The translations under genes and the position numbers were made by a program. The notes under the pieces were generated by a model, which was not told the origin of the DNA, ran no database searches, and worked only from the letters and a program-made list of their open reading frames with translations. Shown here piece by piece: positions 19,456 through 28,572 of a stretch of 64,000 nucleotides of DNA; the stretch's first letter is position 1; each line of letters opens with the position of its first letter. Source of the DNA: Piscinibacter gummiphilus (lineage in GTDB: Bacteria; Pseudomonadota; Gammaproteobacteria; Burkholderiales; Burkholderiaceae_C); contig NZ_CP136336.1 in the NCBI RefSeq assembly GCF_032681285.1, positions 4,203,001-4,267,000 of the forward strand. Direction: 5' to 3'.

Positions 19456-21327
19456 TCAGCCGCCCGCGCGCACGCCCAGCTTGAAGCCGATCATGGCCCG
19501 CAGCTTGTTGGGCACCACCGGCTTGATGAGCAAGTGGAAGTCGTGCTCGGCCGCTTCGCCGTCGTGCTGGGTCATGGTCGAGCCGGTGACCATGATGGCC
19601 GGCATGGCCTGGCCGAATCGCGCCCGCAGCGCCTGGATCACCTCGATGCCGGTGTGGCCCTGCTCCAGGCGGTAGTCGACGATCAGCAGATCGGGGCGCT
19701 CGCCGATGGGGTCGGCGTTGAGCGCCCAGGCGCGGCTTTCCTGGGCCGTCTCGAACGACGCCACGCGGGCGCCCCAGCCGCGCAGCAGGACTTCCAGCCC
19801 ACCGCGCACCGCCGGCTCGTCTTCCACCACCACGATGAAGCGGTGGTCGAGCGTGAGGCCGATGGGCAGCTTGCTGCGCACGCCGCTCGGCTCACGCGCA
19901 CGCGGCGCCTTGCCCGTCGGCAGCGTGAACGAAAAAACCGACCCACGCCCGGGCACCGAGCGCAGCGTCAGTGGCGACTGCATGAGCCCCGCCAGGCGCT
20001 TCACGATCGCAAGCCCCAGGCCCAGGCCTTTGCGCTGCTGCGGGGTGAGCGATTCGCTGTAGGGCACCTGGTAGAACTCTTCGAAGATGTGCTCCTGCTC
20101 GCGCTCGCGGATGCCCACGCCGGTGTCCCACACCTGCAGCAGCAACTGGCCGTTGCGGCGGCGGCAGCTCACGAGCACCGTGCCGTCGTTGGTGTAGCGG
20201 ATCGCGTTCGAGACGAGGTTGCGCAGGATGCGCTCGACGAGCACCGGGTCGGCATGCAGGTTGTGCTGCGCCCCACGGAAGCGCAGCGCCAGGCCCTTCT
20301 CGAAGGCCACCGGCTCGAAGTGCAGGCGCAGCTTGCGGAAGATGTCGCCCACGTTGAAATGCTCGGGCGTGACGTCGACGCCGCCGGTGTCGATGCGGGT
20401 GATGTCGAGCAGTTCGGAAAAGAGCCCTTCGAGCGCGTCGACCGAGCCGTTGATGCTGGCCACGAGCTGAGTCACTTCTTCGTCGTGGCTGCGCTGGCGC
20501 AAGGCTTCGGCGAAGAGGCCCATCGCATGCAGCGGCTGGCGCAGGTCGTGGCTCGCGGCGGCGAAGAACTGGGTCTTCGCGCGGTTGGCCACCTCAGCCT
20601 CCTGCCGCGCGGCCTCGGCTGCGGCTTTTTCGGCGCGCAGCTGGACGGTGAGCTGGTCGAGGCGCACCTTGATCTGCACCAGGTTTTCGTTGTTCTTGCG
20701 GTAGAGGCGCGCCAGCATGATCGTGATGCCGAAGATCACGACCAGGTAGGCAGCCAGCATGAGGTTGGGCGTGTCGCCGGGCAGCGCCACCCGCACCACC
20801 AGCGGGGTGAGGCACAAGGCGCAGAACTCGAAGAAGGTGTTGTGCTGCGGCGAGAGGATCTGCATGCCCGCCATGCAGTAGCTGTAGATGGTGAGGATGA
20901 GCGTCAGCTGCTCGGCCGCGCCGCCATAGGGGTAGAAGAACCAGGCGGCCGTGCCCCACAGGCAGCCCGCCACGAGCGTGGTGGCACGCCAGGCCTGGTA
21001 CCAGCGCAGCAGTGCTTCGCGTTCATTGCTGCGGCGCTTCTTGAAGCCGCGGTACATGTACGAACGCGCGGCGCCCAGGGCCCCCAGCCCGATGAGCCAG
21101 GCCACCATGCCCGCCCTCGGCACGAGCGACCAGTACTGCGCGACGGTGACGATCACCCCCACCACCATCGCCACGGTGGTGATGGGCAGGTAGGCGTAGA
21201 GGTCGCTCACGCGCTCGGCCGAGGCCTGGTTGTCGAGCATCGTGCGGGTGGCGGGGTCGAACCCCGTGCCGCCGGCCTGCACCTCGCCCATCGGCGCCGA
21301 CTTTTCCGGGCTGGGGGCGACTGGCAT
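19456..21327 (-). CDS. Hybrid sensor histidine kinase with C-terminal receiver
   Basis: The 623-residue protein has an N-terminal membrane module with about five to six segments (50-210), a coiled-coil-like linker (215-250), a HisKA domain with the phospho-His at 260 (ASHDLRQPLH), an HATPase domain (NLVSNAIRYTNDG, DTGVGI, GLGLGLAIVKR), and a receiver with the acidic pair in VVEDEPAVRGG and phospho-Asp551. The gene lies 20 bases after the response regulator, so the two form a two-component pair. The signal sensed is not evident. Confidence 0.92.
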   Translation of the reverse strand: MPVAPSPEKSAPMGEVQAGGTGFDPATRTMLDNQASAERVSDLYAYLPITTVAMVVGVIVTVAQYWSLVPRAGMVAWLIGLGALGAARSYMYRGFKKRRSNEREALLRWYQAWRATTLVAGCLWGTAAWFFYPYGGAAEQLTLILTIYSYCMAGMQILSPQHNTFFEFCALCLTPLVVRVALPGDTPNLMLAAYLVVIFGITIMLARLYRKNNENLVQIKVRLDQLTVQLRAEKAAAEAARQEAEVANRAKTQFFAAASHDLRQPLHAMGLFAEALRQRSHDEEVTQLVASINGSVDALEGLFSELLDITRIDTGGVDVTPEHFNVGDIFRKLRLHFEPVAFEKGLALRFRGAQHNLHADPVLVERILRNLVSNAIRYTNDGTVLVSCRRRNGQLLLQVWDTGVGIREREQEHIFEEFYQVPYSESLTPQQRKGLGLGLAIVKRLAGLMQSPLTLRSVPGRGSVFSFTLPTGKAPRAREPSGVRSKLPIGLTLDHRFIVVVEDEPAVRGGLEVLLRGWGARVASFETAQESRAWALNADPIGERPDLLIVDYRLEQGHTGIEVIQALRARFGQAMPAIMVTGSTMTQHDGEAAEHDFHLLIKPVVPNKLRAMIGFKLGVRAGG

Positions 21328-21347
21328 GCGTGTGGCGCCCGGCCGTC

Positions 21348-22094
21348 TCAGGTGGTCTGGCCGTTGCGCAGCACGGAGAAGTCGCCGTGCTGCTGGATCA
21401 TCTGGCTCACCGCCAGCACGGCCTGGGTGCGAGAGCTCACGTTGAGCGCGCGCAGCACTGCGGCGACGTGGTCTTTCACCGTCTCGACCGAGAGGCCAAG
21501 CTCGCGCGCGATCAGCTTGTTGGGGTGGCCCTTGAGCAGCAGGGCCAGCACGTCGGTCTGTCGCGGCGTGAGCCCGAGAGAGGCCAGGCTCGGTTGCTTC
21601 TGGAAGCTGCCGTCGCTCGCCTCCTTGTTGACCACGTGCAGCGGGCCGGGCGCGGTGGGTGCGGCGTCGGTGCTGCGCCGGCCGGTGACGGCCGACTCAC
21701 TCGACATGCTCATCGTCGGCACGTAGATGCCGCCCGACATCACCACATGCAGTGCCTCGAAAAGGGTCTCGTTGGTGGCGCGCTTGGGCACGAAGCCCAT
21801 AGCGCCGAGGTCGATGGAGCGGATCACGTCGCTCACGCGGTCGGAGGCCGACACCACCACCACCGGCAGGGCCGGGTAGCCGGAGCGGAACTCGGTGAGG
21901 AGGTCGAAGCCGTTTTCGTCGCCCAGCTGCAGGTCGAGCAGCACGAGGTCGAAATCGTCGTCTCGCTGCAGCGCTTCGCGCGCCGCGCGGCCGCTGCCGG
22001 CACCGACCACGTTGACGTGGTCGCCCAGGCCCTTGATGACCGTTTGCAGCGCCGACAGGATCAGCGGGTGGTCATCGACCAGCAGCACCTTCAT
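21348..22094 (-). CDS. NarL/LuxR-type response regulator
   Basis: The 248-residue protein has an N-terminal receiver (VDDHP acidic pair, phospho-Asp54 in LLDLQLGDENG, conserved Ser and Lys in VVSASD and VPKRA) and a C-terminal LuxR helix-turn-helix (about 175-232, LTPRQTDVLALLLKG). The linker between them (about 125-172) is long. It precedes the hybrid kinase gene by 20 bases on the same strand and is its likely partner. The ATG at 22094 gives the canonical MKVLLVDDHP start. Confidence 0.92.
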   Translation of the reverse strand: MKVLLVDDHPLILSALQTVIKGLGDHVNVVGAGSGRAAREALQRDDDFDLVLLDLQLGDENGFDLLTEFRSGYPALPVVVVSASDRVSDVIRSIDLGAMGFVPKRATNETLFEALHVVMSGGIYVPTMSMSSESAVTGRRSTDAAPTAPGPLHVVNKEASDGSFQKQPSLASLGLTPRQTDVLALLLKGHPNKLIARELGLSVETVKDHVAAVLRALNVSSRTQAVLAVSQMIQQHGDFSVLRNGQTT

Positions 22095-22217
22095 GGTTCC
22101 CCCCCGGGAGTTTTAAGCAGCCGGCATCGTATGCGAGCGGTGGGGGGCGCCCACACCCTCCGAATGGGGAAAACACGGGCCCCGGCCTGGGCGGGATGAC
22201 CGCTTCAGGCCAAAAGT

Positions 22218-22670
22218 TCACGCATAGCGCCGGGCCAGCGATTCGGCCACGCAGACCGGCTTGTCGGAGCCTTCGCGCTCCATCGTGCATTCAACCGTCA
22301 TCTGTGCCCCGCCATCGAGCGGGATGTATTCGATGAGCTTGAAGCGGCCGCGCACCTTGCTGCCGGCCGGCACGGGCGACGGAAAGCGGACCTTGTTCAG
22401 CCCGTAGTTGACGCCCATGCGCGTCTCGTTGACGCGGAAGGCCTTGGCCGTCATCTCGGGCAGCAGGCTCAACGTGAGGAAGCCGTGCGCGATGGTCGTG
22501 CCGAAGGGGCCGCTCTTGGCGCGTTCGACATCGAGGTGGATCCACTGGTGGTCGCCGGTCGCTTCGGCGAACTTGTTGATCTGCTCCTGCGTGATCGTCA
22601 TCCACTCGCTCACGCCCAGCTCCTGGCCGACGAGGGGTTGCAGGTCAGAGATCTTCTCGAACGTTCTCAT
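22218..22670 (-). CDS. MaoC-like (R)-specific enoyl-CoA hydratase
   Basis: The 150-residue protein is a single hotdog fold with the hydratase-2 motif: Asp40 and His45 in ATGDHQWIH, then the PFGTTIAHGFLTLSL segment. Members hydrate trans-2-enoyl-CoA to (R)-3-hydroxyacyl-CoA, often for fatty-acid oxidation or polyhydroxyalkanoate synthesis. The start overlaps the ParA stop in ATGA, so the two are translated together. No PHA synthase lies in the window. Confidence 0.88.
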   Translation of the reverse strand: MRTFEKISDLQPLVGQELGVSEWMTITQEQINKFAEATGDHQWIHLDVERAKSGPFGTTIAHGFLTLSLLPEMTAKAFRVNETRMGVNYGLNKVRFPSPVPAGSKVRGRFKLIEYIPLDGGAQMTVECTMEREGSDKPVCVAESLARRYA

Positions 22671-23284
22671 GCATTGATCCAGGTGATGAGGGGTTGCCAT
22701 TGCTCCAGGTCGCGCTCGACCCGGCTGGGCGCCACATCCCACAACGTGAGGCCACGTGCGGCGAGGTGAACGTAATTTTGAGTGTCGCGCAGGAAGGCGA
22801 CGACAGGCGTCTCCAAGGTGCCAAGGAAGCTGCGCAGCTGGTCGGCCGAGATCGTGCCCTCGCGGATGCGCATGCCGATCACGCCGACCTCGACCTTGTC
22901 GCTGCGGCGGCTCTTCAACAACTCGCGGATGAAGTCGTGCGTGGCGTGGATGTCGAAGATGCTGGGCTGCAGCGGCACGACGATCTTGTCGGCGATCTTC
23001 AGCACCTGCTCCAGCCTTTTCCCATGCAGGCCTGCGGGGGTGTCGAGCACCACGTGCGTCGTGCCCTTGGGCGGGCGCACGATCTCGTCTTGGGCTACAT
23101 CCCAGCCCGCGATCTGGGGCAAACCCTCGGGCCGGAGCTTGAGCCAGGTGCGGGCCGACTGCTGCCGGTCCACGTCGCCCAGCATCACCGCATGCCCCTG
23201 ATGGGCCAGCAGCCCCGCGATGTTGGTGGACAAGGTGCTCTTGCCCACGCCACCTTTCGGATTGGCGACCACGATCACCGGCAT
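22667..23284 (-). CDS. ParA/MinD-family P-loop ATPase without a ParB partner
   Basis: The 205-residue protein has the deviant Walker A KGGVGKST at 10-17, the DVDRQQSARTW segment, and VVLDTPAGLHG as Walker A' region. AAGGGG before the ATG at 23284 selects that start over the upstream frame. It is short, lacks the N-terminal DNA-binding extension of plasmid ParA, and no parB or parS is visible. Such orphan ATPases position cargo or division proteins; coupling to a MaoC hydratase hints at a link to acyl-CoA or PHA granules, which is speculative. Confidence 0.82.
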   Translation of the reverse strand: MPVIVVANPKGGVGKSTLSTNIAGLLAHQGHAVMLGDVDRQQSARTWLKLRPEGLPQIAGWDVAQDEIVRPPKGTTHVVLDTPAGLHGKRLEQVLKIADKIVVPLQPSIFDIHATHDFIRELLKSRRSDKVEVGVIGMRIREGTISADQLRSFLGTLETPVVAFLRDTQNYVHLAARGLTLWDVAPSRVERDLEQWQPLITWINA

Positions 23285-23407
23285 GCAATTCCCCTTGGTG
23301 TGCTCTGGAGGGTGGCGCGGAACCTGCAGCCCCGCACCGCAGACGCTGTTTGCGGTTATGTTAACGGGCACTTTTCAGCACCCACCTCAAGACTTACCCA
23401 TCATTTC

Positions 23408-24043
23408 ATGGCCGATGCGACAGACATCCTCGTGATCAGCGCCCACCCGCAAATGGAGCTGTCGCGCGTGAACCGGCGCCTGCACGAGGCCGCCGGCGCG
23501 GCGCCGCGTGCCCAGGTGCGCGACCTCTATGCGCTCTACCCCGACTACCTGATCGACGTCGCCGCCGAGCAGGCCGCGCTCGCCGTGGCGCCGCTCGTGG
23601 TGTGGCTGCACCCGATCCACTGGTACCACATGCCCCCGCTGATGAAGCTGTGGGTCGACGAGGTCTTCGCCTATGGCTGGGCCTACGGGCCGGGCGGCAC
23701 CGCCCTGCAGGGCAAGGACCTCTGGCTCGTCACGAGCACCGGCGGGCCTGAAGACTCTTACCACCCCACCGGCTACAACCGCTACCACTTCGACGCCTTC
23801 CTGCCGCCCTACGAACAGACCGCCTCGCTGTGCGGCATGCGCTTCCTGCCGCCGATGGTGCTGCACGGCGCCCACCGCACCAGCCCCCGCGAGCTGGACC
23901 ACCAGGCCGACATGCTCGTCGACCGCCTCGCGAGCTACCCCAATTGGCCCGAACTCGAAGGGCTGGAGCAATGCCTCGCCTGCGAGGTGCCGCCCTCGGC
24001 GCGCCCCGCGGCCGTCGCACCCCTGCCTCTGGAGCGCGTCTGA
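23408..24043 (+). CDS. kefF: KefF-like NAD(P)H-dependent flavodoxin-fold oxidoreductase
   Basis: The 211-residue protein has the flavodoxin-like fold of the KefF/NQO family: ILVISAHPQMELSRVNRRL at the N-terminus, WLHPIHWYHMPPLMKLWVDEVF, and STGGPEDSYHPTGYNR. In E. coli KefF is the cytoplasmic subunit needed for full KefC activity and also has quinone reductase activity. Its stop shares one base with the kefC ATG (TGATG), so the pair is cotranslated. Confidence 0.9.
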   Translation: MADATDILVISAHPQMELSRVNRRLHEAAGAAPRAQVRDLYALYPDYLIDVAAEQAALAVAPLVVWLHPIHWYHMPPLMKLWVDEVFAYGWAYGPGGTALQGKDLWLVTSTGGPEDSYHPTGYNRYHFDAFLPPYEQTASLCGMRFLPPMVLHGAHRTSPRELDHQADMLVDRLASYPNWPELEGLEQCLACEVPPSARPAAVAPLPLERV

Positions 24044-25893
24044 TGGAACACGGCGGTTGGCTCACCGGCAGCCTGATCTACCTCGCGGCCGCGGTACTCG
24101 CGGTGCCACTGGCAAAGAAACTCGGGCTCGGGTCCATCATCGGCTACCTCGCAGCCGGCATCGCGATCGGGCCCTGGGGACTGCGCCTGGTGACAGACCC
24201 GCAGGACATGCTGCACTTCGCCGAGTTCGGCGTGGTGCTGATGCTGTTCCTCGTCGGCCTGGAGCTGGAGCCGCGCCGGCTGTGGTCCTTGCGCAAGCCG
24301 ATCTTCGGCTGGGGCAGCGTGCAGCTCTTCGGTTCCACCGTGCTGCTGCTCGCGGTGGGCGTGGCCGCCGGCGTCACGTGGCAGATCGCGCTGGTGGCGG
24401 CGCTCGGCCTCGCCATGTCGTCGACCGCCATCGGCCTGGGTGTGCTGGCCGAGCGCAACCTGATGGCCACCACCGGCGGGCAGAGCCTCCTGAGCGTGGC
24501 GCTACTGCAGGACATCGCGGCCATTCCCATCCTCGCGCTGGTGCCACTGCTGGCGGCGAGCACGGGCCAATCCGACGGCAACGCCTGGCTCGGCGCGCTC
24601 AAGGCGGTGGGCGTGATCGCCACCATCGTGCTCGGCGGCCGCCTGCTGCTGCGCCCCGCACTGCGCTGGATCGCCCGCAGCGACACACCCGAAATCTTCA
24701 CCGCCGCCTCGCTGCTGCTGGTGGTGGCCACCGCGGCGCTGATGCAGGCGGTCGGCCTGTCGATGGCGCTCGGCGCCTTCCTGGCCGGTGTGCTGCTCGC
24801 CGAGAGCGAATACCGCCGCGAGCTGGAAACCGACATCGAGCCCTTCAAGGGCCTCTTGCTCGGCCTCTTCTTCATTGCCGTCGGCATGAGCATCGACTTC
24901 ATGGTGGTGATGAAGCAGCCGTTCCTTATCGCCGGCATGGTGCTCGCATTCCTCGCGCTCAAGGCCGCCGTGCTGTGGGGCATGGGCCGCGCGATGCCAC
25001 TGCCCAAGCCGGAGCGGCCGGTGTTCATCATCCTGCTGGCGCAAGGCGGCGAGTTCGGCTTCGTGGTGTTCCAGACCGCCGCGCAGGCCGGTGTGATCGA
25101 CGCGCCCACCTCCTCGCTGCTCGTGGCCGCGGTGGCGATCTCGATGCTGCTCACGCCGCTCTTGCTGGTGGCCGCCGACAAGTGGTGGATCCCGCTGCTT
25201 GCGCAGCACAAGCAGCTGCAGATGGAAGAGATCCACGAGCCTCAGCACGCGCCAGTGATCATCGCGGGCTTCGGCCGCTACGGCCAGATCGTGGGCCGCC
25301 TCATCTTCGCCAACGGCATCGCCGCCACGGTGCTCGACCACGACGCCGAGCAGGTCGAAGGCGTGCGCCGCTTCGGCTGGCCCGCCTTCTATGGCGACGC
25401 GACCCGGCTCGACCTGATGCGCACTGCCGGGGCCGACAAGGCGCATGTGCTGGTGATCGCCATCGACGACGTGGAGCAAAGCCTCAAGGTTGCCGACATG
25501 GCCCGCGAGCACTTCCCGCATCTGCACATCGTGGCCCGCGCCCGCAACGTGACGCACTACTACGGCCTGCGTGAGCGCGGCGTCACGCTGATCGAACGCG
25601 AGACGCTCGATTCGGCGCTGATGAGCGGGCGCAGCGTGCTGGAGCTGCTGGGCTGGCAGCCGCACCAGGCGCGCAACCTCGCGCTGCGCTTCCGCAAGCA
25701 CAGCATCGAGCTGCTCGAAGAGATGCGCCTGCACCAGGAAAACGAAGACCAGCTCATCGCCGTGGCCAAACAGGGGCGCCAACAATTGGAGCAACTCTGG
25801 GCCAAGGAGCGCGAAGAGGCGCAGACGCGCAAGCGCACCGGCAGCTGGAACCCGGACGCGTCGACGACGCCCGGCGAAGGAATCACCCCATGA
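24043..25893 (+). CDS. kefC: Glutathione-regulated potassium-efflux antiporter KefC/KefB
   Basis: The 616-residue protein has a CPA2-type membrane domain (about 1-385) and a cytoplasmic RCK/KTN domain whose dinucleotide motif GFGRYGQIVGR starts near residue 408. A charged C-terminal tail (about 560-616) ends the protein. With glutathione bound the system stays closed; electrophile-glutathione adducts open it, K+ leaves and the cytoplasm acidifies protectively. The start ATG at 24043 is fixed by the TGATG junction with kefF; the stop overlaps the next gene in ATGA. Confidence 0.93.
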   Translation: MEHGGWLTGSLIYLAAAVLAVPLAKKLGLGSIIGYLAAGIAIGPWGLRLVTDPQDMLHFAEFGVVLMLFLVGLELEPRRLWSLRKPIFGWGSVQLFGSTVLLLAVGVAAGVTWQIALVAALGLAMSSTAIGLGVLAERNLMATTGGQSLLSVALLQDIAAIPILALVPLLAASTGQSDGNAWLGALKAVGVIATIVLGGRLLLRPALRWIARSDTPEIFTAASLLLVVATAALMQAVGLSMALGAFLAGVLLAESEYRRELETDIEPFKGLLLGLFFIAVGMSIDFMVVMKQPFLIAGMVLAFLALKAAVLWGMGRAMPLPKPERPVFIILLAQGGEFGFVVFQTAAQAGVIDAPTSSLLVAAVAISMLLTPLLLVAADKWWIPLLAQHKQLQMEEIHEPQHAPVIIAGFGRYGQIVGRLIFANGIAATVLDHDAEQVEGVRRFGWPAFYGDATRLDLMRTAGADKAHVLVIAIDDVEQSLKVADMAREHFPHLHIVARARNVTHYYGLRERGVTLIERETLDSALMSGRSVLELLGWQPHQARNLALRFRKHSIELLEEMRLHQENEDQLIAVAKQGRQQLEQLWAKEREEAQTRKRTGSWNPDASTTPGEGITP

Positions 25894-26861
25894 ACCAGAA
25901 CACCCTGCGCACCCACAGCTTCCGCGCGCTGCAACCCGGCAAGCGCCTGATCGTGCTCGGCGCCGTGCACGGCAACGAGACCTGCGGCACCCGCGCCATC
26001 GAGCGCATCCTGCCCGAGCTCGACAGCGGCGCACTCAAGATCGTGCGCGGCAGCGTGACCTTCGTGCCGGTGACCAACCCGCTCGCCTACTCGAAAGGCC
26101 AGCGTGCCGGTGACCGCAACCTCAACCGCAACCTGCGGCCCAACGCCCAGCCGCAGGACTACGAGGACCGCATCGCCAACGCGCTGTGCCCCCTGCTCGC
26201 CGAGCACGAGGTGCTGCTGGACCTGCACTCCTTCCACACCAGTGGCGAGCCTTTCGCAATGATTGGCCCGGCCGACAACAACGGGCCGCTCGAGCCGTTC
26301 TCGCACGCTGCCGAAGAAGAAGCGCTCGCGCTGCGCCTCGGCCCGCGCCGCATCGTCGAAGGCTGGCTCGACACCTACGCCGCGGGCGTCAAGAACCGCC
26401 TGCAGCGCAGCGCCCCCAGCCAGCGTGCGCAGATGCTCAGCACCGACCCGAGCTACGGCGTGGGCACCACCGAATACATGCGCACGCAGGGCGGCTACGC
26501 GATCACGCTCGAATGCGGCCAGCACCAGGACCCGAAGGCGCCCGAGGTGGGCTACCGCGCGATCCGTGCGACGCTGGCGCAGCTGGGCCTGGTGGACGAA
26601 GCCCCACCTCCCGCGCGCACCGACATCGAGTTCCTGCGCTTGGCCGAGGTGACCGACCTGCACGACCCCGGAGACCGTTTCGCGAAGGCCTGGGCCAGCT
26701 ACGACCCGCTGCGCGCGGGTGAGCTGATCGGCTCGCGGGCCGACGGCACGGAATTGCGCGCGCCGGCCGATGGGTTCATCGTGTTTCCGAACCCCGCGGC
26801 CCTCCCGGGCAACGAGTGGTTCTACTTTGCGCAGCGGAGCTCGCGCCCGCTGCGCCCCTGA
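25890..26861 (+). CDS. Succinylglutamate desuccinylase/aspartoacylase-family zinc hydrolase
   Basis: The 323-residue protein is an M14-like deacylase. The zinc ligands are visible: His27 and Glu30 in VHGNETCG, and His113 in LLDLHSFHTSG. RNLNRNL and the LECGQHQD segment (catalytic Glu) follow. It overlaps the kefC stop by four bases. The true substrate is unknown; it could remove acyl groups from an amino acid or peptide. AstE and aspartoacylase are the named relatives, but no arginine-succinyltransferase genes are nearby, so I leave the symbol blank. Confidence 0.85.
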   Translation: MNQNTLRTHSFRALQPGKRLIVLGAVHGNETCGTRAIERILPELDSGALKIVRGSVTFVPVTNPLAYSKGQRAGDRNLNRNLRPNAQPQDYEDRIANALCPLLAEHEVLLDLHSFHTSGEPFAMIGPADNNGPLEPFSHAAEEEALALRLGPRRIVEGWLDTYAAGVKNRLQRSAPSQRAQMLSTDPSYGVGTTEYMRTQGGYAITLECGQHQDPKAPEVGYRAIRATLAQLGLVDEAPPPARTDIEFLRLAEVTDLHDPGDRFAKAWASYDPLRAGELIGSRADGTELRAPADGFIVFPNPAALPGNEWFYFAQRSSRPLRP

Positions 26862-26864
26862 AGC

Positions 26865-28019
26865 TCAATACGCCGCTTCGAAGATCGCTTCGATCTCGGG
26901 CTGGGTGAGCTTGCGCGGGTTGGTCGCACCCGAGCCGTCCTTCATCGCATTGACGGCCATCAGCGGGAAGTCTTCGCGCTTCACGCCCAGCTCCGACAGC
27001 TTGGCCGGAATGCCAACCGCACGCGCCAGGTCGTGCATTGCCTTCACGGCCGCGTGGGCTGCGGCCTCGACGCTCATGTCGATGGTGTTGACCCCCAGCG
27101 CACGGGCCACGTCGGCCAGGCGCGGCGCACAGGCGCTCACGTTGGCCGCCTCGACGTGCGGCAGCAGCAGCGCGTTGCACACGCCGTGCGGCAGGTTGTA
27201 CTGGCCGCCCAGCTGGTGCGCCATCGCATGCACGTAGCCGAGGAAGGCGTTGTTGAACGCCATGCCGGCGAGGAACTGCGCGGCGGTCATGTTCTCGCGC
27301 GCTTCGATGTCTTCCTTGCCATTGGACACGGCGCGCGGCAGGTACTGGCCGATCAGCTTGATGGCGTGCAGCGCGCAGGCGTCGGTCACCGGCGTGGCGA
27401 GCTTCGACACATAGGCCTCGACGGCGTGCGTCAGCGCGTCCATGCCGGTGGCGGCGGTGAGCGAGGGCGGCATGCCGCGCATCAGCTCGGGGTCGTTGAC
27501 CGAGATCAGCGGGGCGAGCTGCCGGTCGACGATGTTCATCTTGAGGTGCTTGGTCTCTTCGGTGATCACCGCGAAGCGCGTGATCTCGCTGGCGGTGCCG
27601 GCGGTGGTGTTGATCGCGATGAGCGCGAGCGGCGCCTTCTTGACCTTGTCGGCCCCGCGGTAGTCCATCACCTCGCCTCCGTTGGTGGCGAGCACCGCGA
27701 TCACCTTCGCGCAGTCGTGCGGCGAGCCGCCGCCGAGCGAGATGATGCAGTCGGCGCCGGCCTGCTTCTGCGCGGCGAGGCCGGCGTTCACGTTCGACAC
27801 CGTCGGGTTGGGCTGCACGCCGTCGAACACGGTCACTGCCACGCCGCGCTCGCGCAGCAGCGAGGCCACCTTCTCGGTGACGCCGAGCGCGGTGAGCGGC
27901 GCGTCGGTCACGATCAGCGCGTGCTGGTAGCCGCGCGACTGCACGAGGCTCATTGCATCGGGCAGGCAGCCGGCGCCCATGATGTTTTCGGCGGTCATGA
28001 GGAATTGGCGGGTGGGCAT
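26865..28019 (-). CDS. Iron-containing alcohol dehydrogenase
   Basis: The 384-residue protein is a group III dehydrogenase. The NAD-binding GGGSPHD is at 96-102, and the divalent-metal ligands are Asp194 and His198 (GMDALTHAVEAY), His264 and His278 (HAMAHQLGGQYNLPHG). The sequence is of the methanol/1,3-propanediol dehydrogenase type, so a short-chain primary alcohol is likely. AAGGAG precedes the ATG at 28019. It converges with the deacylase gene, the two stops being three bases apart. Confidence 0.93.
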   Translation of the reverse strand: MPTRQFLMTAENIMGAGCLPDAMSLVQSRGYQHALIVTDAPLTALGVTEKVASLLRERGVAVTVFDGVQPNPTVSNVNAGLAAQKQAGADCIISLGGGSPHDCAKVIAVLATNGGEVMDYRGADKVKKAPLALIAINTTAGTASEITRFAVITEETKHLKMNIVDRQLAPLISVNDPELMRGMPPSLTAATGMDALTHAVEAYVSKLATPVTDACALHAIKLIGQYLPRAVSNGKEDIEARENMTAAQFLAGMAFNNAFLGYVHAMAHQLGGQYNLPHGVCNALLLPHVEAANVSACAPRLADVARALGVNTIDMSVEAAAHAAVKAMHDLARAVGIPAKLSELGVKREDFPLMAVNAMKDGSGATNPRKLTQPEIEAIFEAAY

Positions 28020-28131
28020 GGGAGCTCCTTGTGTTTTGAGGGAAGGCGGGGACAACAAAACCCGGCATTCTCCCTGAAAGTGCACGGTCGTGCGAACACT
28101 CGACTCCGGGTGACGCGTGACAATCCGAGGC

Positions 28132-28563
28132 ATGTTTGCGCCCTCTCAACATGACGTGCGCCGCTTCTTCTGCGAAGCCTTTCGCAAGCGGCGCGAGCAG
28201 CTCCCCCTGACCCCGATGGAAACGGTGGCCGCCGATTGGATCGACCGGCATCCTGAATACCACGCCGAACTCGACGACGTGGAAGAAGCGGTGGCCCGCA
28301 ACTACGCGGTGGAGAGCGGCCGCACCAACCCCTTCCTGCACCTGTCGATGCACCTGTCGATCAGCGAGCAGGTGAGCATCGACCAGCCACACGGCATCAA
28401 GCAGGCCTACGAGCTGCTCGCCGCCAGGCTGGGCTCGGCGCACGACGCGCAGCACGAGGTGATGGAGTGCCTGGGCAAGATGATGTGGGAGTCGCAGCGC
28501 AGCGGGCTGCCGCCCGACGGGCACGCCTACATCGACTGCGTGCGCCGGCGGGCTACTCGCTGA
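28132..28563 (+). CDS. DUF1841 family protein
   Basis: The 143-residue soluble protein begins MFAPSQHDVRRFFCEAF and contains HPEYHAELDD and FLHLSMHLSISEQ, the signatures of DUF1841. The family is found in beta- and gammaproteobacteria and has no assigned function. CGAGG before the ATG at 28132 supports this start. The gene is divergent from the alcohol dehydrogenase and converges with the TauE/SafE gene nine bases after its stop. Confidence 0.82.
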   Translation: MFAPSQHDVRRFFCEAFRKRREQLPLTPMETVAADWIDRHPEYHAELDDVEEAVARNYAVESGRTNPFLHLSMHLSISEQVSIDQPHGIKQAYELLAARLGSAHDAQHEVMECLGKMMWESQRSGLPPDGHAYIDCVRRRATR

Positions 28564-28572
28564 TCGGCTCGC

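Noticed and set aside
22095..22217. Hidden small gene or RNA between the MaoC gene and the response regulator
   Set aside because: No open frame with a ribosome site and no clear hairpin; it is probably the promoter/leader region of the response-regulator gene.
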